In this document: one piece after another, positions 54,120 to 63,460 of the stretch
How the letters are laid out: each line of letters begins with the position of its first letter
How positions within the stretch are numbered: position 1 is the first letter of the stretch
Assembly: GCF_001544875.2 (NCBI RefSeq)
Contig: NZ_FCOA02000016.1
Location: 1 to 64,000 of the forward strand
From: Caballeronia hypogeia
GTDB lineage: Bacteria > Pseudomonadota > Gammaproteobacteria > Burkholderiales > Burkholderiaceae
Direction of reading: 5' to 3'
DNA length: 64,000 nucleotides
Notes under the pieces: model-generated
Seen by the model: only the letters and a program-made list of their open reading frames with translations
Told to the model about the DNA's origin: nothing
Databases searched by the model: none
Position numbers and translations under genes: made by a program

Positions 54120-54166
54120 ACTCACCTCACGAAACGCCGAAGAAGGCTAAAAAATTTGTCTGAAAA

Positions 54167-54215
54167 CAGTCGACCTAATGCCGACAATACTTGCATCGCC
54201 GAATTCGGCTGTCAA
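54167..54215 (-). promoter_or_regulatory. Promoter and operator of the SDR-tautomerase operon
   Basis: On the minus strand TTGACA (54210-54215) is followed after 17 bases by a weak -10 region and then by an inverted repeat at 54167-54187. Read on the minus strand, that repeat matches the gntR2 operator in 18 of 21 positions, spacer included. This close match in the spacer as well as in the arms is good evidence for a shared regulator. Confidence 0.65.
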
Positions 54216-54322
54216 GAAATTACGCTGCCATGCACATATGCATGTTTACCCCGATGCATCGCCTAAAGTACCGTCCAGTATGGCTTCCAGCGACTCACTC
54301 CAGCTCGGAATTATTTTTCACG

Positions 54323-54350
54323 TTGACATTGTCGTCTTTTGATCGACAAT
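54323..54350 (+). promoter_or_regulatory. hyuA promoter with overlapping operator
   Basis: TTGACA (54323-54328) and GACAAT (54345-54350) are 16 bases apart. The repeat TTGTCG-N9-CGACAA fills the space at 54329-54349, so a bound regulator would block RNA polymerase. The remaining 176 bases to the hyuA start hold no gene. Spacer length is identical to the other two sites. Confidence 0.7.
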
Positions 54351-54526
54351 GCGAGTCATGGATGTGATGCGTTCATTGGGGCGATAAGTTTGTAGAGGCT
54401 GTGTCGACTGACATGATCTCTAATTGTCGCCAATCATCAATTCCATGTGAGCCGGTCACCGCTGGATCTAAATGTTCAGACGGTATCTGGCATGCACCTT
54501 CAACTTGGAAACGATCGGGAATCGAT

Positions 54527-56608
54527 ATGGCAAGCGCGAGAATTGGGGTCGACATCGGCGGCACTTTCACGGACCTTGTGTTGCTCGACGACAAGGGCTA
54601 TGTGACTTTCACCAAAGTCTCTTCGACGCCTGCGGCGCCGGAGGAGGCGGTTCTGACGGGCGTGCAGCGCATTCTCGAGCAGGCCGGCATGAAGACGTCC
54701 GATGTCACCGAGGTGCTGCACGGCACGACAGTCGGTTCGAACACGATGCTGCAGAAGGTTGGCGCGAAGTGCGGCCTCATCACGACGAAGGGTTTCAGGG
54801 ACGTGCTGGAGATCGGTCGCGTGCGCACGCCGACCATGTTCGATCTTTCATGGGACAAGCCGGTGCCGCTCGTCGAACGCCGCTATCGCCTGGAGATCGA
54901 TGAGCGTGTCCTCGCTTGCGGCGACGTGCTGCGCCCGACGCCTGTCGATCAGGTGATCGAGGCGGGCAAGTTCTTTCAGAGCGAAGGTGTCGAGTCTGTC
55001 GCGATCTGCTTCATCAATTCATACAAGAACGGCGCAAATGAGAAAGCGGCGCTGGAAGCATTTCAGCAAGCGTTCCCTGACATCAGCGTGACTGCATCAA
55101 TCTCGGTGCTGCCCGAACTGCGCGAGTATGAGCGCACGTCGACGACGGTCGTGAACGCCTACGTGCTGCCGGCGTTGCGGACATATCTTCAGCGTCTGGA
55201 ATCGGGTCTCAAGCGTATCGGCGTCAATTCTCCGCTTCTGGTCAGCAACTCGAATGGCGGGTTGTCGAGCGCTCGCATCGCACAGGACACGCCGGTCTTC
55301 TTCATCTCCTCTGGCCGGTCGGCGGGCGTGGTCGGCGCGGGACGTCTGGGCGACGCCATCAACGAGCAGGAACTCGTGGTCTTCGACATGGGCGGCACGA
55401 CCGCGTCGGCCTCGCTGATTCACGAAGGGCAGCTCGCGCGCACCAACGAATACGAATTCCGGGCGGGCATCTCGACGCCCAGCCGCTTCATCAAGGCGGG
55501 CGGCTACATGATGCGCGTGCCGACGATCGACGTGGCCGAAGTCGGCAGCGGCGCGGGATCGATCGCATGGATCGATGCAGGCGGCCTTCTCAACGTCGGC
55601 CCCGTCTCGGCCGGCGCGTTTCCCGGACCGGTGTGCTACGGCATCGGCGGTGAAAAGCCGACGGTAACCGATGCCAACGCAATCCTTGGTTTTCTGCCGC
55701 AGAAGCTCGCAGGCGGAACGATGGAACTCAACATCCAGGCAGCGCGTGACGCGGTCGATACGCTGCTCGCGACGCCGCTGGGCATCGGCGTGGAGGAGGC
55801 GGCAGTCGGCATTCGCGAGGTCGTCAACGTCAACATGGCGCGGACCATCAAGGCCGTGACGGTCGAGCGCGGTGTCGATCCTCGCGATTTCGCGCTGGTC
55901 GCGTTCGGCGGATCGGGCCCGGTGCACGCGTGCGATCTGGCTCGCGCGCTCGACATGAAGCGTGTCGTGTTCCCGGCAGCGCCGGGCGTCTTTACCGCGA
56001 TGGGCATGCTGGCCGGCGCGGTGGAACGCTACTTCGTGCGCCCGTCGCTGAGCCTGCTCGATACGCTCGATATCGACGCGCTCGCGGGCGTCGTCGCCGA
56101 GATGCGCGAGGACGCACGCAAGGCTCTCGCGGAAGAAGGCTATTCAGCGGATCGCATCGAGTACGTCTTCGATCTCGACATGCGGTTCAAGGGACAGGAC
56201 TACGAGATTCCCGTACGCATTCCCGAGGCGCGTGGCGACAGCGCACGTGAAGCATTGCGCCAAGGCTTCCGTGATGCTTACGCAGCCATCTACGGCTACG
56301 CGTCGAACGATGCCATCGAATGCGCGAATGTTCGGCTGCTCGCGCGCGGCGTGGCCACGAGCACGCTCGACTTCAACGACATCCGCAGTTCGAAATCCAC
56401 GAGTGGCGGGCAGGCCGCAAGCACGCGCCGGGTCTACTTCGACCGCAAGACCGGGTGGATCGACACACCGATCGTTCCGCGCTCGACACTGGACAAGCCG
56501 ATTACGGGGCCTGTGATTCTTGAAAGCTCCGACACCACGATTGTGATCCCGCCGGGCTGGCGCGTGAGCACCGACAAGGTAGGCAGCGTGATTGCCTCGC
56601 TCGACTGA
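54527..56608 (+). CDS. hyuA: Hydantoinase/oxoprolinase family protein, subunit A
   Basis: 693 residues. The actin-like ATP-binding start GVDIGGTFTDLVLLDDKG at residues 7-24 and LHGTTVGSNTM near 62 are typical of the ATP-dependent hydantoinase/5-oxoprolinase/acetone carboxylase A subunit. It should phosphorylate a carbonyl or amide of a small cyclic substrate so that subunit B can open or convert it. The start at 54527 begins homology; the upstream in-frame ATG at 54401 lies in leader sequence. It is followed 16 bases later by the B subunit. Confidence 0.9.
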   Translation: MASARIGVDIGGTFTDLVLLDDKGYVTFTKVSSTPAAPEEAVLTGVQRILEQAGMKTSDVTEVLHGTTVGSNTMLQKVGAKCGLITTKGFRDVLEIGRVRTPTMFDLSWDKPVPLVERRYRLEIDERVLACGDVLRPTPVDQVIEAGKFFQSEGVESVAICFINSYKNGANEKAALEAFQQAFPDISVTASISVLPELREYERTSTTVVNAYVLPALRTYLQRLESGLKRIGVNSPLLVSNSNGGLSSARIAQDTPVFFISSGRSAGVVGAGRLGDAINEQELVVFDMGGTTASASLIHEGQLARTNEYEFRAGISTPSRFIKAGGYMMRVPTIDVAEVGSGAGSIAWIDAGGLLNVGPVSAGAFPGPVCYGIGGEKPTVTDANAILGFLPQKLAGGTMELNIQAARDAVDTLLATPLGIGVEEAAVGIREVVNVNMARTIKAVTVERGVDPRDFALVAFGGSGPVHACDLARALDMKRVVFPAAPGVFTAMGMLAGAVERYFVRPSLSLLDTLDIDALAGVVAEMREDARKALAEEGYSADRIEYVFDLDMRFKGQDYEIPVRIPEARGDSAREALRQGFRDAYAAIYGYASNDAIECANVRLLARGVATSTLDFNDIRSSKSTSGGQAASTRRVYFDRKTGWIDTPIVPRSTLDKPITGPVILESSDTTIVIPPGWRVSTDKVGSVIASLD

Positions 56609-56624
56609 TTTCACAGGAGTAACC

Positions 56625-58343
56625 ATGACCCAACGTAACGTTGACCCGATCACTTTCGCGGTCGTCAAAAACGCGCTCGACACCATCGTCGACGACATGG
56701 CCTTCGCCGTCATGCGAACCGCCCGCTCGCCGATTATTCGTGATGTGCTCGACTATTCAGTGACCATGTGCGATGCGAAGGGACGCATTCTCGCGCAAGC
56801 GAAGACGGTCGCATTGCACCTTGGCGCGGTGCCCGACGCCGTGGACGTGATCATCAGCAAGTACGCGGCGAGCGTCGAACCCGGCGATGTCATCATCCTG
56901 AACGATCCGTATGAAGGCGGCATGCATCTGCCGGACATCTTCATGTTCAAGCCGATCTTTCATGAGAAGCGGCTGCAGGGATTCTCCGTCGTGATTGCGC
57001 ACCATTGCGACGTGGGTGGACGCGTTCCCGGTTCCAACGCTGCGGATTCGACCGAGATTTTCCAGGAAGGACTGCGCATTCCGCCGACGAAGCTCTATGC
57101 GCGCGGCGAACCGAACGAGACGCTCATCAACATCATCAAGAAGAACGTGCGGCTTCCGGATCTCGTGCTCGGCGATCTCGACGCGCAGCTCGCCACCTGC
57201 AACATCGGCGAACGTGAGTTGCTGCGCATGATCGACCGTTATGGCGAAGAGAACCTCCAAGGCTACTTCGACGAACTGCTCGACTACGGTGAAAGACTCA
57301 CGCGTCAGGCGATTGAAGCATGGCCGGACGGCGTGTATCACTTCACGGACTACATCGACAACGACGGCTTCTCCGAGGACGCGATTCCCATCAAGTGCGC
57401 GATCACGGTGGCGGGATCGAAGGTCAGCGTCGATTTCGCGGGCTCGTCGCCGCAAGTGCGCGGCGCGATCAACTCGACGCTCTCGTTCGTGAAGTCAGCG
57501 ACCTACCTCAGCGTGCGCTGCGCGCTGGACGCCGACGTGCCCAATAACGCGGGCGTTTATCGCTGCATCGACATTACCGCGCCGGAAGGCTCGATTCTCA
57601 ATCCGCGCATGCCGGCGCCGGTCGCCGCGCGCGCACTGACGGGTTATCGCGTGGTCGACTGCGTGCTCGGCGCGCTGGCGCAGATCGCACCGAAGAAGGT
57701 CATGGCGGCGGGCGAGGGCGGCAACACGGTCATCGCATTGAGCGGCTATGCGAAGGGCGCGAGCGAGCCGTTCATTCTGGTCGACATGATCAACGGCGCA
57801 TGGGGCGGCCGCTTCAACAAGGACGGTGTGGAAGGCGTCACGAACCCGTCGCAGAACATGTCGAACATGCCGATCGAAACGCTCGAAGCGCGTTACCCGA
57901 TCGTGATGGAAGCGTACGGCTTCGCGACCGATTCAGGCGGCGCGGGCGAATACCGCGGCGGTCTGGGACTCGTGCGCGAGTATCGGATCGAAGCCGACGA
58001 AGTGGTCGCGCAAATTCGCTCGGACCGCGCCAATCACGCACCTTATGGCCTGTTCGGTGGCGGCACTGGAGCCTGCTCAGCGAATTACCTTCGCTCGGAA
58101 GAAGGGCTGTCGCCGCTTCCCAGCAAGTTCACGCGCACGCTGCATCGCGGCGCGATCATCCGCCACGAGCAGGCCGGCGGCGGCGGTTACGGCGATCCGA
58201 TGACGCGAACGCTCGACAAGATCGAAGCGGACTTCGCAAACGGCAAGATCTCGCGCGAGTACGCGGAGCAGCGCCACAAGGTGGTGTTCGACGGTGACCG
58301 GATCGACCGGGCGCGCTCGGACGCGGCTCGCAACGCGAAGTGA
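56625..58343 (+). CDS. hyuB: Hydantoinase/oxoprolinase family protein, subunit B
   Basis: 572 residues, full length for HyuB. Typical features are the start NVDPITFAVVKNALDTIVDD, DPYEGGMHLPDIFMFKPIF and GRFNKDGVEGVTNPSQNMS. It works with HyuA in ATP-dependent opening of cyclic amides. The ribosome binding site GGAGTAACC is strong. The RidA gene begins 17 bases after the stop. Actual substrate unknown; N-methylhydantoin, 5-oxoproline and lactams are all possible. Confidence 0.9.
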   Translation: MTQRNVDPITFAVVKNALDTIVDDMAFAVMRTARSPIIRDVLDYSVTMCDAKGRILAQAKTVALHLGAVPDAVDVIISKYAASVEPGDVIILNDPYEGGMHLPDIFMFKPIFHEKRLQGFSVVIAHHCDVGGRVPGSNAADSTEIFQEGLRIPPTKLYARGEPNETLINIIKKNVRLPDLVLGDLDAQLATCNIGERELLRMIDRYGEENLQGYFDELLDYGERLTRQAIEAWPDGVYHFTDYIDNDGFSEDAIPIKCAITVAGSKVSVDFAGSSPQVRGAINSTLSFVKSATYLSVRCALDADVPNNAGVYRCIDITAPEGSILNPRMPAPVAARALTGYRVVDCVLGALAQIAPKKVMAAGEGGNTVIALSGYAKGASEPFILVDMINGAWGGRFNKDGVEGVTNPSQNMSNMPIETLEARYPIVMEAYGFATDSGGAGEYRGGLGLVREYRIEADEVVAQIRSDRANHAPYGLFGGGTGACSANYLRSEEGLSPLPSKFTRTLHRGAIIRHEQAGGGGYGDPMTRTLDKIEADFANGKISREYAEQRHKVVFDGDRIDRARSDAARNAK

Positions 58344-58360
58344 GTTCCGGAGACGACCCG

Positions 58361-58831
58361 ATGAATCAAAGTCTGAAAGAACGCCTGCGCGAGTTGGGCA
58401 TCGAGTTGCCTCAATCCGCGCCGAAGCCGGGAGCCAATTTTCTCCCGGTCAAGAAGGTGGGGAATCTCCTGTACGTGTCAGGCCAGGTGCCGGTGCTGGA
58501 CGGCGTGGATCAATACGTCGGCAAGCTCGGTCGCAACGTGACGATCGAAGAAGGACAGGCCGCCGCGCGGCTCTGCGCCGTCAACATGCTCGCGCAGGTC
58601 GATCGCGCGGTAGAGGGCGATTTAAGTCGCGTGGCGGGCTGCGTCCGGCTTGGAGGGTTTGTCAACGCAGCGGAGGACTTTACCGACCATCCGAAGGTCA
58701 TCAACGGCGCATCCGATCTCATGGTTGCCGTGCTGGGTGATGCCGGCCGGCATACCCGGGCCGCGGTCGGCTGCATTTCGTTGCCGCGAGGCGTGGCAGT
58801 CGAGCTCGATGGAATTTTCGAACTCAAGTAG
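58361..58831 (+). CDS. RidA (YjgF/UK114)-family protein
   Basis: 156 residues, somewhat longer than the roughly 130 of classical RidA, of the type with a short N-terminal helix (LKERLRELGIELPQ). Core features: LYVSGQVPVLDG, GQAAARLCAVNMLAQV, and a late Arg in SLPRGVAVELDGIFEL. RidA proteins hydrolyse enamines or imines that FAD- or PLP-enzymes release. The DadA-type oxidoreductase of this cluster would make such imines, so a supporting role is likely. Confidence 0.87.
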   Translation: MNQSLKERLRELGIELPQSAPKPGANFLPVKKVGNLLYVSGQVPVLDGVDQYVGKLGRNVTIEEGQAAARLCAVNMLAQVDRAVEGDLSRVAGCVRLGGFVNAAEDFTDHPKVINGASDLMVAVLGDAGRHTRAAVGCISLPRGVAVELDGIFELK

Positions 58832-58893
58832 GCAAAAACCAGCAAGACCCGATCACTTGTATTGACTGAACCCCTAAATTGCTGAGGTTGAAA

Positions 58894-59727
58894 ATGCTGC
58901 CGATTTCTCAAATTCTTGGTCGCGCGCTGGTCTGTGCGACTGCAGTAGGCGCACTTGCCATGAGCTCGACGACGTATGCCCAGGATGCCAATACCTGGCA
59001 AAGCGTGCGAAAGGCCGGCGTTCTGCGCTGTGGTATCGCGACCTCGCCGCCGTACACCATGAAGGACCCGAAGACGGAAACCTACAGCGGCATCTTTCCC
59101 GATCTGTGCCGCCAGTTCGGCGAGAAGGTCCTGAAGGTCAAGGTCGAATATGTCGACACGACGTGGGACAACATCGTTGCCGGGCTTCAGTCCGAGAAGT
59201 GGGACATCTCACTGTCGCTCAACGACACACCTGAGCGCAGAAAGGCGATCTCGTTCTCGGAGCCGGTCGTCGATTACAGCGTGACCTTTGCCTACAACAA
59301 GAACAACCCGAAGGTGCCGAAGTCGATCAATACGATTGCCGACATCGACAAGCCGGGCATGACCGTCACGGTGATGTCGGGCACGGCGCAGGACAAGGCG
59401 ATCTCCGCCGTCCTGAAACAGGCGACGATCATGCGTCTGCCGGGCTTCGACGAAACGCGCCTTGCGCTGATGTCCAAGCGCGCGGACCTGCTCGCGGATG
59501 ACAACATGACGAATCTGCTGCTCACGCGCGCTCACCCGGACTGGGCTGTCGCGTTCAAGCCGAATCCGCTGCTGGCGCAGCAAGGGATCGCTTTCGGTAT
59601 TCGCAAGGATACGCCGGCCGCGGACGTCGCCGTGCTCAATCAGTTTATCGAGCAGCAGAAGCAGACGGGAACAGTGAACAAACTGGTCGAAGCCTCGGTT
59701 AAAGAGACGGTAGCCGCTACCAAGTAA
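58894..59727 (+). CDS. Family 3 amino acid ABC transporter binding protein
   Basis: 277 residues. A signal peptide with cleavage after TYA (about residue 30) leads to a family 3 solute-binding protein (VRKAGVLRCGIATSPPYTMKD; FPDLCRQFGEKV). These bind polar amino acids in the periplasm. The start at 58894 has GAGG nine bases upstream. It is followed by a hairpin that may raise its mRNA level relative to the downstream genes, then by the ATPase and two permeases. Confidence 0.88.
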   Translation: MLPISQILGRALVCATAVGALAMSSTTYAQDANTWQSVRKAGVLRCGIATSPPYTMKDPKTETYSGIFPDLCRQFGEKVLKVKVEYVDTTWDNIVAGLQSEKWDISLSLNDTPERRKAISFSEPVVDYSVTFAYNKNNPKVPKSINTIADIDKPGMTVTVMSGTAQDKAISAVLKQATIMRLPGFDETRLALMSKRADLLADDNMTNLLLTRAHPDWAVAFKPNPLLAQQGIAFGIRKDTPAADVAVLNQFIEQQKQTGTVNKLVEASVKETVAATK

Positions 59728-59739
59728 CCGGTGTCAGCC

Positions 59740-59768
59740 GACGGAACTGCGCGCGCCGCAGTTCCGTC
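59740..59768 (+). other. Intercistronic hairpin after the binding protein gene
   Basis: A perfect 12-bp stem (59740-59751 with 59757-59768; arms start GACGGAACTGCG) has a 5-base loop and no T-run. It lies between the binding protein and the ATPase genes. Such elements often protect the upstream mRNA and let some transcription pass, giving more binding protein than transporter. Confidence 0.7.
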
Positions 59769-59827
59769 ATCGGATTCAATGGAGTCCCGAGCGCCAGCGT
59801 TGCGCTGGGCAGGAGGAAGTCCTCATC

Positions 59828-60661
59828 ATGTTATCTCAGACACAAGCACAACCGCTGGCGACCGCGATCGACCCAGGGAACATCACGTCCTTGTCCTCGG
59901 TGTCAGGCGACTTCGTGCAGTTGAAGAACGTGTACAAGTCATACGGCGAAAATCTCGTCGTCATGGATCGGATGAGCCTGAACATGCGCGCCGACGACCG
60001 GCTAGTCGTGATCGGCCCCAGCGGCAGCGGCAAGAGTTCGCTGCTCCGCGTGATGATGGGCCTCGAAGGTGTACAGGGCGGCGAGATCGCGTTCCAGGGA
60101 AAGCCCTACATTCGTGGCGCCGACATGGGCGGCAAGCGGATCGATGCGAAGCTGCAAAAGCAGATTGGCATGGTGTTCCAGCACTACACGCTGTTTCCGC
60201 ATCTTTCCGTGCTTGGCAACCTCATCCTGGCACCGGTGAAGACGCTTGGGCTCGGCAAGGCCGAAGCGACGGAGCGGGCACGCAAGTACCTCGCGCGACT
60301 CGGTCTCGAAAGCAAGCTCAACGCTTATCCCAGCCAGCTCTCGGGCGGACAGAAGCAGCGTGTCGCCATCGCGCGCGCGCTCATGCTCGAACCGAAACTG
60401 ATGCTCTTCGACGAAGTGACATCCGCGCTCGATCCCGAGATGGTGATCGAAGTGCAGAACGTGATGCTGCAACTGGCGGAGCAGAAGATGGCGATGATCA
60501 TCGTCACGCACGACATGCACTTTGCCCGCGACATCGCCACGCGCGTCGTCTTCTGCGCGAGCGGCAAGGTGGTGGAAGAGGGCGCGCCCGCCGAGATGTT
60601 CAAATGCCCGAAGGAAGCGCGTACTCGCGAGTTCCTCGAGAAAGTCCTTCATCTGGATTGA
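59828..60661 (+). CDS. Amino acid ABC transporter ATP-binding protein
   Basis: 277 residues. Walker A GPSGSGKSSL (about residue 60), Q-loop KQIGMVFQHYTLFPH, signature LSGGQKQRVAIARAL and Walker B LMLFDEVTSALDPE. It is of the GlnQ/HisP type, with an N-terminal tail of about 30 residues. It should energise import through the two permeases downstream. It lies 10 bases before the first permease gene. Confidence 0.92.
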   Translation: MLSQTQAQPLATAIDPGNITSLSSVSGDFVQLKNVYKSYGENLVVMDRMSLNMRADDRLVVIGPSGSGKSSLLRVMMGLEGVQGGEIAFQGKPYIRGADMGGKRIDAKLQKQIGMVFQHYTLFPHLSVLGNLILAPVKTLGLGKAEATERARKYLARLGLESKLNAYPSQLSGGQKQRVAIARALMLEPKLMLFDEVTSALDPEMVIEVQNVMLQLAEQKMAMIIVTHDMHFARDIATRVVFCASGKVVEEGAPAEMFKCPKEARTREFLEKVLHLD

Positions 60662-60671
60662 GGGAGCGGAC

Positions 60672-61343
60672 ATGGGCTATCAATTCGATTTCAGCTTCTT
60701 AAATGGAAGCGCGGCCGCCCTTCTTCAAGGTCTGAAGGTCACGCTGGAGCTTGCGCTCGCCGCCAACGTCATGGGGCTTGTGCTGGGCTTCTTTCTTTGC
60801 CTGATGGTGATGAGCCGCTGGCAGTTCGTGCGCTGGCCGGCGCAGCTCTTTGTCGAGTTCTTCCGCTGCACGCCCGCGCTGCTGCAGATCGTCTGGTTCT
60901 TTTATTGCATTCCGATGATGGTCGACTTCTTCATCGATCCCATCGCGATGGGCGTGCTCGCGCTCGGTTTGAACCTGACGGCCTTCAACGCGGAGGCCTA
61001 TCGCGCGGGGGTGCAGGCGGTGCCGAAGGAACACCTTGATGCCTGCGTGGCATTGGGTCTGAAGCCGTGGCAACGAACCTTCTATGTCGTCTTGCCACAG
61101 GCGTTGCGCAGCGCGCTGCCAGTGCTGATGACCAACGGCATCGGCACGCTCCAGCAAAGCGCGCTGGTTGCGATCGTTGCGGTGGCGGACCTCATGTATG
61201 TCGCGAAGAGCCTGGCGACCGAAGCCTATCGGCCGCTGGAAACTTATACGGTCGTTGCGCTGATCTACTTCGCGCTATCGCTTCCGATCTCGCGACTTGT
61301 TCATGTTATCGAGCGCCGGCAGGATGCCGCCGTGACGCGTTAA
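60672..61343 (+). CDS. Amino acid ABC transporter permease, first
   Basis: 223 residues with about five membrane helices, of the HisMQ/GlnP type. The EAA-like loop is seen as AYRAGVQAVPKEHLDACVALG followed by LPQALRSALPVL. Homology begins at 60672; the open frame before that covers the ATPase gene in another frame. The second permease begins 10 bases after the stop. Confidence 0.9.
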   Translation: MGYQFDFSFLNGSAAALLQGLKVTLELALAANVMGLVLGFFLCLMVMSRWQFVRWPAQLFVEFFRCTPALLQIVWFFYCIPMMVDFFIDPIAMGVLALGLNLTAFNAEAYRAGVQAVPKEHLDACVALGLKPWQRTFYVVLPQALRSALPVLMTNGIGTLQQSALVAIVAVADLMYVAKSLATEAYRPLETYTVVALIYFALSLPISRLVHVIERRQDAAVTR

Positions 61344-61353
61344 GGAGATTGGA

Positions 61354-62019
61354 ATGCATCTGGATCTCGGCATTGTGGCGTCGTACTGGCTCGTGCTGCT
61401 GAAGGGGCTGGGCCTGACCATTGCGTTCACGAGCGGCTGCGCGGTGCTGGGAAGCCTGCTCGGCTTCTGTCTCAGTCTGCTTCGCTTGTCGCCTTCTCGT
61501 TGGATCAAGGCGCCGACGTGGCTGTACGTGGAGCTATTCCGTGGAACGCCGCTTCTCATTCAGCTTTTCTGGATCTTTTTCTGCTTTCCTGTGGTGTTCC
61601 GCTTGCCGATTCCGCCGTATCTGTCGGTCATCATCTCGCTGACGCTCTACATGACCGCGATCACCAGCGAAACGTTTCGCGGTGCGCTCAAGTCGATCTC
61701 GGGCGAGCAGCACGATGCCTGCATCGCACTGAGCCTCTCGCCGCAGGCGAAAATCCTGCATGTGATCTTTCCGCAGGCGCTGTTGCGGGCCATTCCCCCG
61801 CTTCTGTCGAACATCATCAGTCTGTTCAAGGAGAGCGCGCTGATTTCGTCGGTGGGGGTTGCGGACCTGATGTATGTCGGACAGAGCATCTCGAACTCGA
61901 CGGCGCGTCCGCTCGAGTTCCTGACGACCGTCGGGATCATTTACTTCCTGGTGGCGTTCCCGCTGACCCGGCTGGTCGGTCTGGTTGAGACAAGGTTCCT
62001 TCGTCGCTTTGCTTATTGA
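61354..62019 (+). CDS. Amino acid ABC transporter permease, second
   Basis: 221 residues, again HisMQ type with a similar helix set. The EAA loop is TFRGALKSISGEQHDACIAL and FPQALLRAIPPLLSN. With the first permease it forms the membrane channel of the importer. Start codon is ATG with GGAGAT upstream. It is followed by the FAD enzyme after about 60 bases. Confidence 0.9.
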   Translation: MHLDLGIVASYWLVLLKGLGLTIAFTSGCAVLGSLLGFCLSLLRLSPSRWIKAPTWLYVELFRGTPLLIQLFWIFFCFPVVFRLPIPPYLSVIISLTLYMTAITSETFRGALKSISGEQHDACIALSLSPQAKILHVIFPQALLRAIPPLLSNIISLFKESALISSVGVADLMYVGQSISNSTARPLEFLTTVGIIYFLVAFPLTRLVGLVETRFLRRFAY

Positions 62020-62078
62020 AAGCGAAAGGTATTCAATACAAAAAGGTCGTTCTTTCCGCAGCACGGACGAAATCGAAG

Positions 62079-63371
62079 ATGAATTCTTTACCCCGCGAGC
62101 GTTTCCCGAGCCCCGTGCCTTCGCCTGCCTCGCATGAGCAGGCGGTCGTGGTCGGCGGTGGCATCGTCGGCACCTGTTGCGCGCTTTACCTTCAGCGCAA
62201 CGGGGTTCAGGTCACGCTGGTCGATCCGGCCGCGCCGGGCGACAGCACGGCGAAATGGAGTTGCGGCCAGATCTCGGTCGGCGAGATCATTCCGCTCTCG
62301 AAGCCCGGCCTTCTGATGAAGGTGCCGGGATGGCTGATGGACCAGACCGGTCCGCTTGCTTTGCGTCCGAGCGCGTTGCCGGGCATCATTCCCTGGTTGC
62401 TGCGCTTCATGGCCTGTGCGCGTCATTCGCGGATCGAAAGCATCGCTCAGGCCATGGCCACGCTGACGAAGGATGTGTTTGCCGATTACGCACCGTTGCT
62501 CGATGAATGCGACGACAAGGCGCTCCTTCTTCAACGACCCATCATGCAGGTTTTCGATGGCCCTGAAGGGGTGGAGCGCGAGCGCGGACATATGGAGCTT
62601 CGGCAGTCCTTCGGCTTTTCTTCGCAAGTGCTGAATGCGGCGGAAATCGGCGATCTGGAACCGACGCTCGCCGGGCGCTTCTCGCACGGCATTCTTCTGC
62701 CGCAATGGCGTTTCGTGAGTGACACTGAGGGTTTCATCGCGGCGCTGACCGAGAGCTTCGAGAATAACGGCGGACGGCGCATCCGAACCACGGCCCTGTC
62801 CATCGACGAAGACTCGGGACGTGCCACGGGAGTCACACTGGCAAACGGAGAGCGCGTGGCCGCAAATCATGTCGTGGTTGCGGCGGGCGCGAGTGCGACG
62901 CGCTTCTTCTCGCAATTGGGCATCGATGTGCCGCTCGAAGGCGTCGCAGGCTATCAGGCGCTGCTGCCCGAACCCGGCGTCGAGTTCCGGCATTCGGTGA
63001 TTTATGCCGATGGTGGCTTCTGCTTCACGCCGATGCGACGCGGGCTGCAAATCGGCGGCACGATCGAGTTTGCCGGAAAGAACGCGAAGCCGAATTTCAA
63101 GCGCGCGGAAATCATTCTCGCGAAGGCGCGCCGCGTTCTCCCGGAGCTGAACGTTCAGCGGCACGAATTCGGTGTCGGCTATCGCCCGTTCCTGCCTGAC
63201 ACGAAGCCGATCATCGACCGGTCGCGGCGTCTTCCAAACGTGCTGATGGCGATCGGTCACGGACAACTGGGGCTCACGCTCGGCGCCACCACAGGGCGTC
63301 TGATTGCCGACCTGGCGGCAGGGCGAACGCCGAAACAGGATCTCGCGCCGTTCAGCGCTTACCGGTTCTGA
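62079..63371 (+). CDS. DadA-type FAD-dependent amino acid oxidoreductase
   Basis: 430 residues. The N-terminal FAD motif VVVGGGIVGTCCALYLQ (about residue 23) and the C-terminal IGHGQLGLTLGATTGRL are characteristic of D-amino acid dehydrogenase-like enzymes. They oxidise D-amino or imino acids to imines and pass electrons to the respiratory chain. The ATG at 62079 is preferred over a TTG at 62016, which overlaps the permease and gives nonhomologous sequence. The pair with the racemase-like gene suggests L-to-D conversion, then oxidation. Confidence 0.89.
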   Translation: MNSLPRERFPSPVPSPASHEQAVVVGGGIVGTCCALYLQRNGVQVTLVDPAAPGDSTAKWSCGQISVGEIIPLSKPGLLMKVPGWLMDQTGPLALRPSALPGIIPWLLRFMACARHSRIESIAQAMATLTKDVFADYAPLLDECDDKALLLQRPIMQVFDGPEGVERERGHMELRQSFGFSSQVLNAAEIGDLEPTLAGRFSHGILLPQWRFVSDTEGFIAALTESFENNGGRRIRTTALSIDEDSGRATGVTLANGERVAANHVVVAAGASATRFFSQLGIDVPLEGVAGYQALLPEPGVEFRHSVIYADGGFCFTPMRRGLQIGGTIEFAGKNAKPNFKRAEIILAKARRVLPELNVQRHEFGVGYRPFLPDTKPIIDRSRRLPNVLMAIGHGQLGLTLGATTGRLIADLAAGRTPKQDLAPFSAYRF

Positions 63372-63460
63372 ACATAACGAGTCGCCCAGATCAAATCATG
63401 CGTCGGCGAAAACGCCGGCGATCAGGCCAGAGGGCCGAACATTTCAGAAAGGTGTGAACC

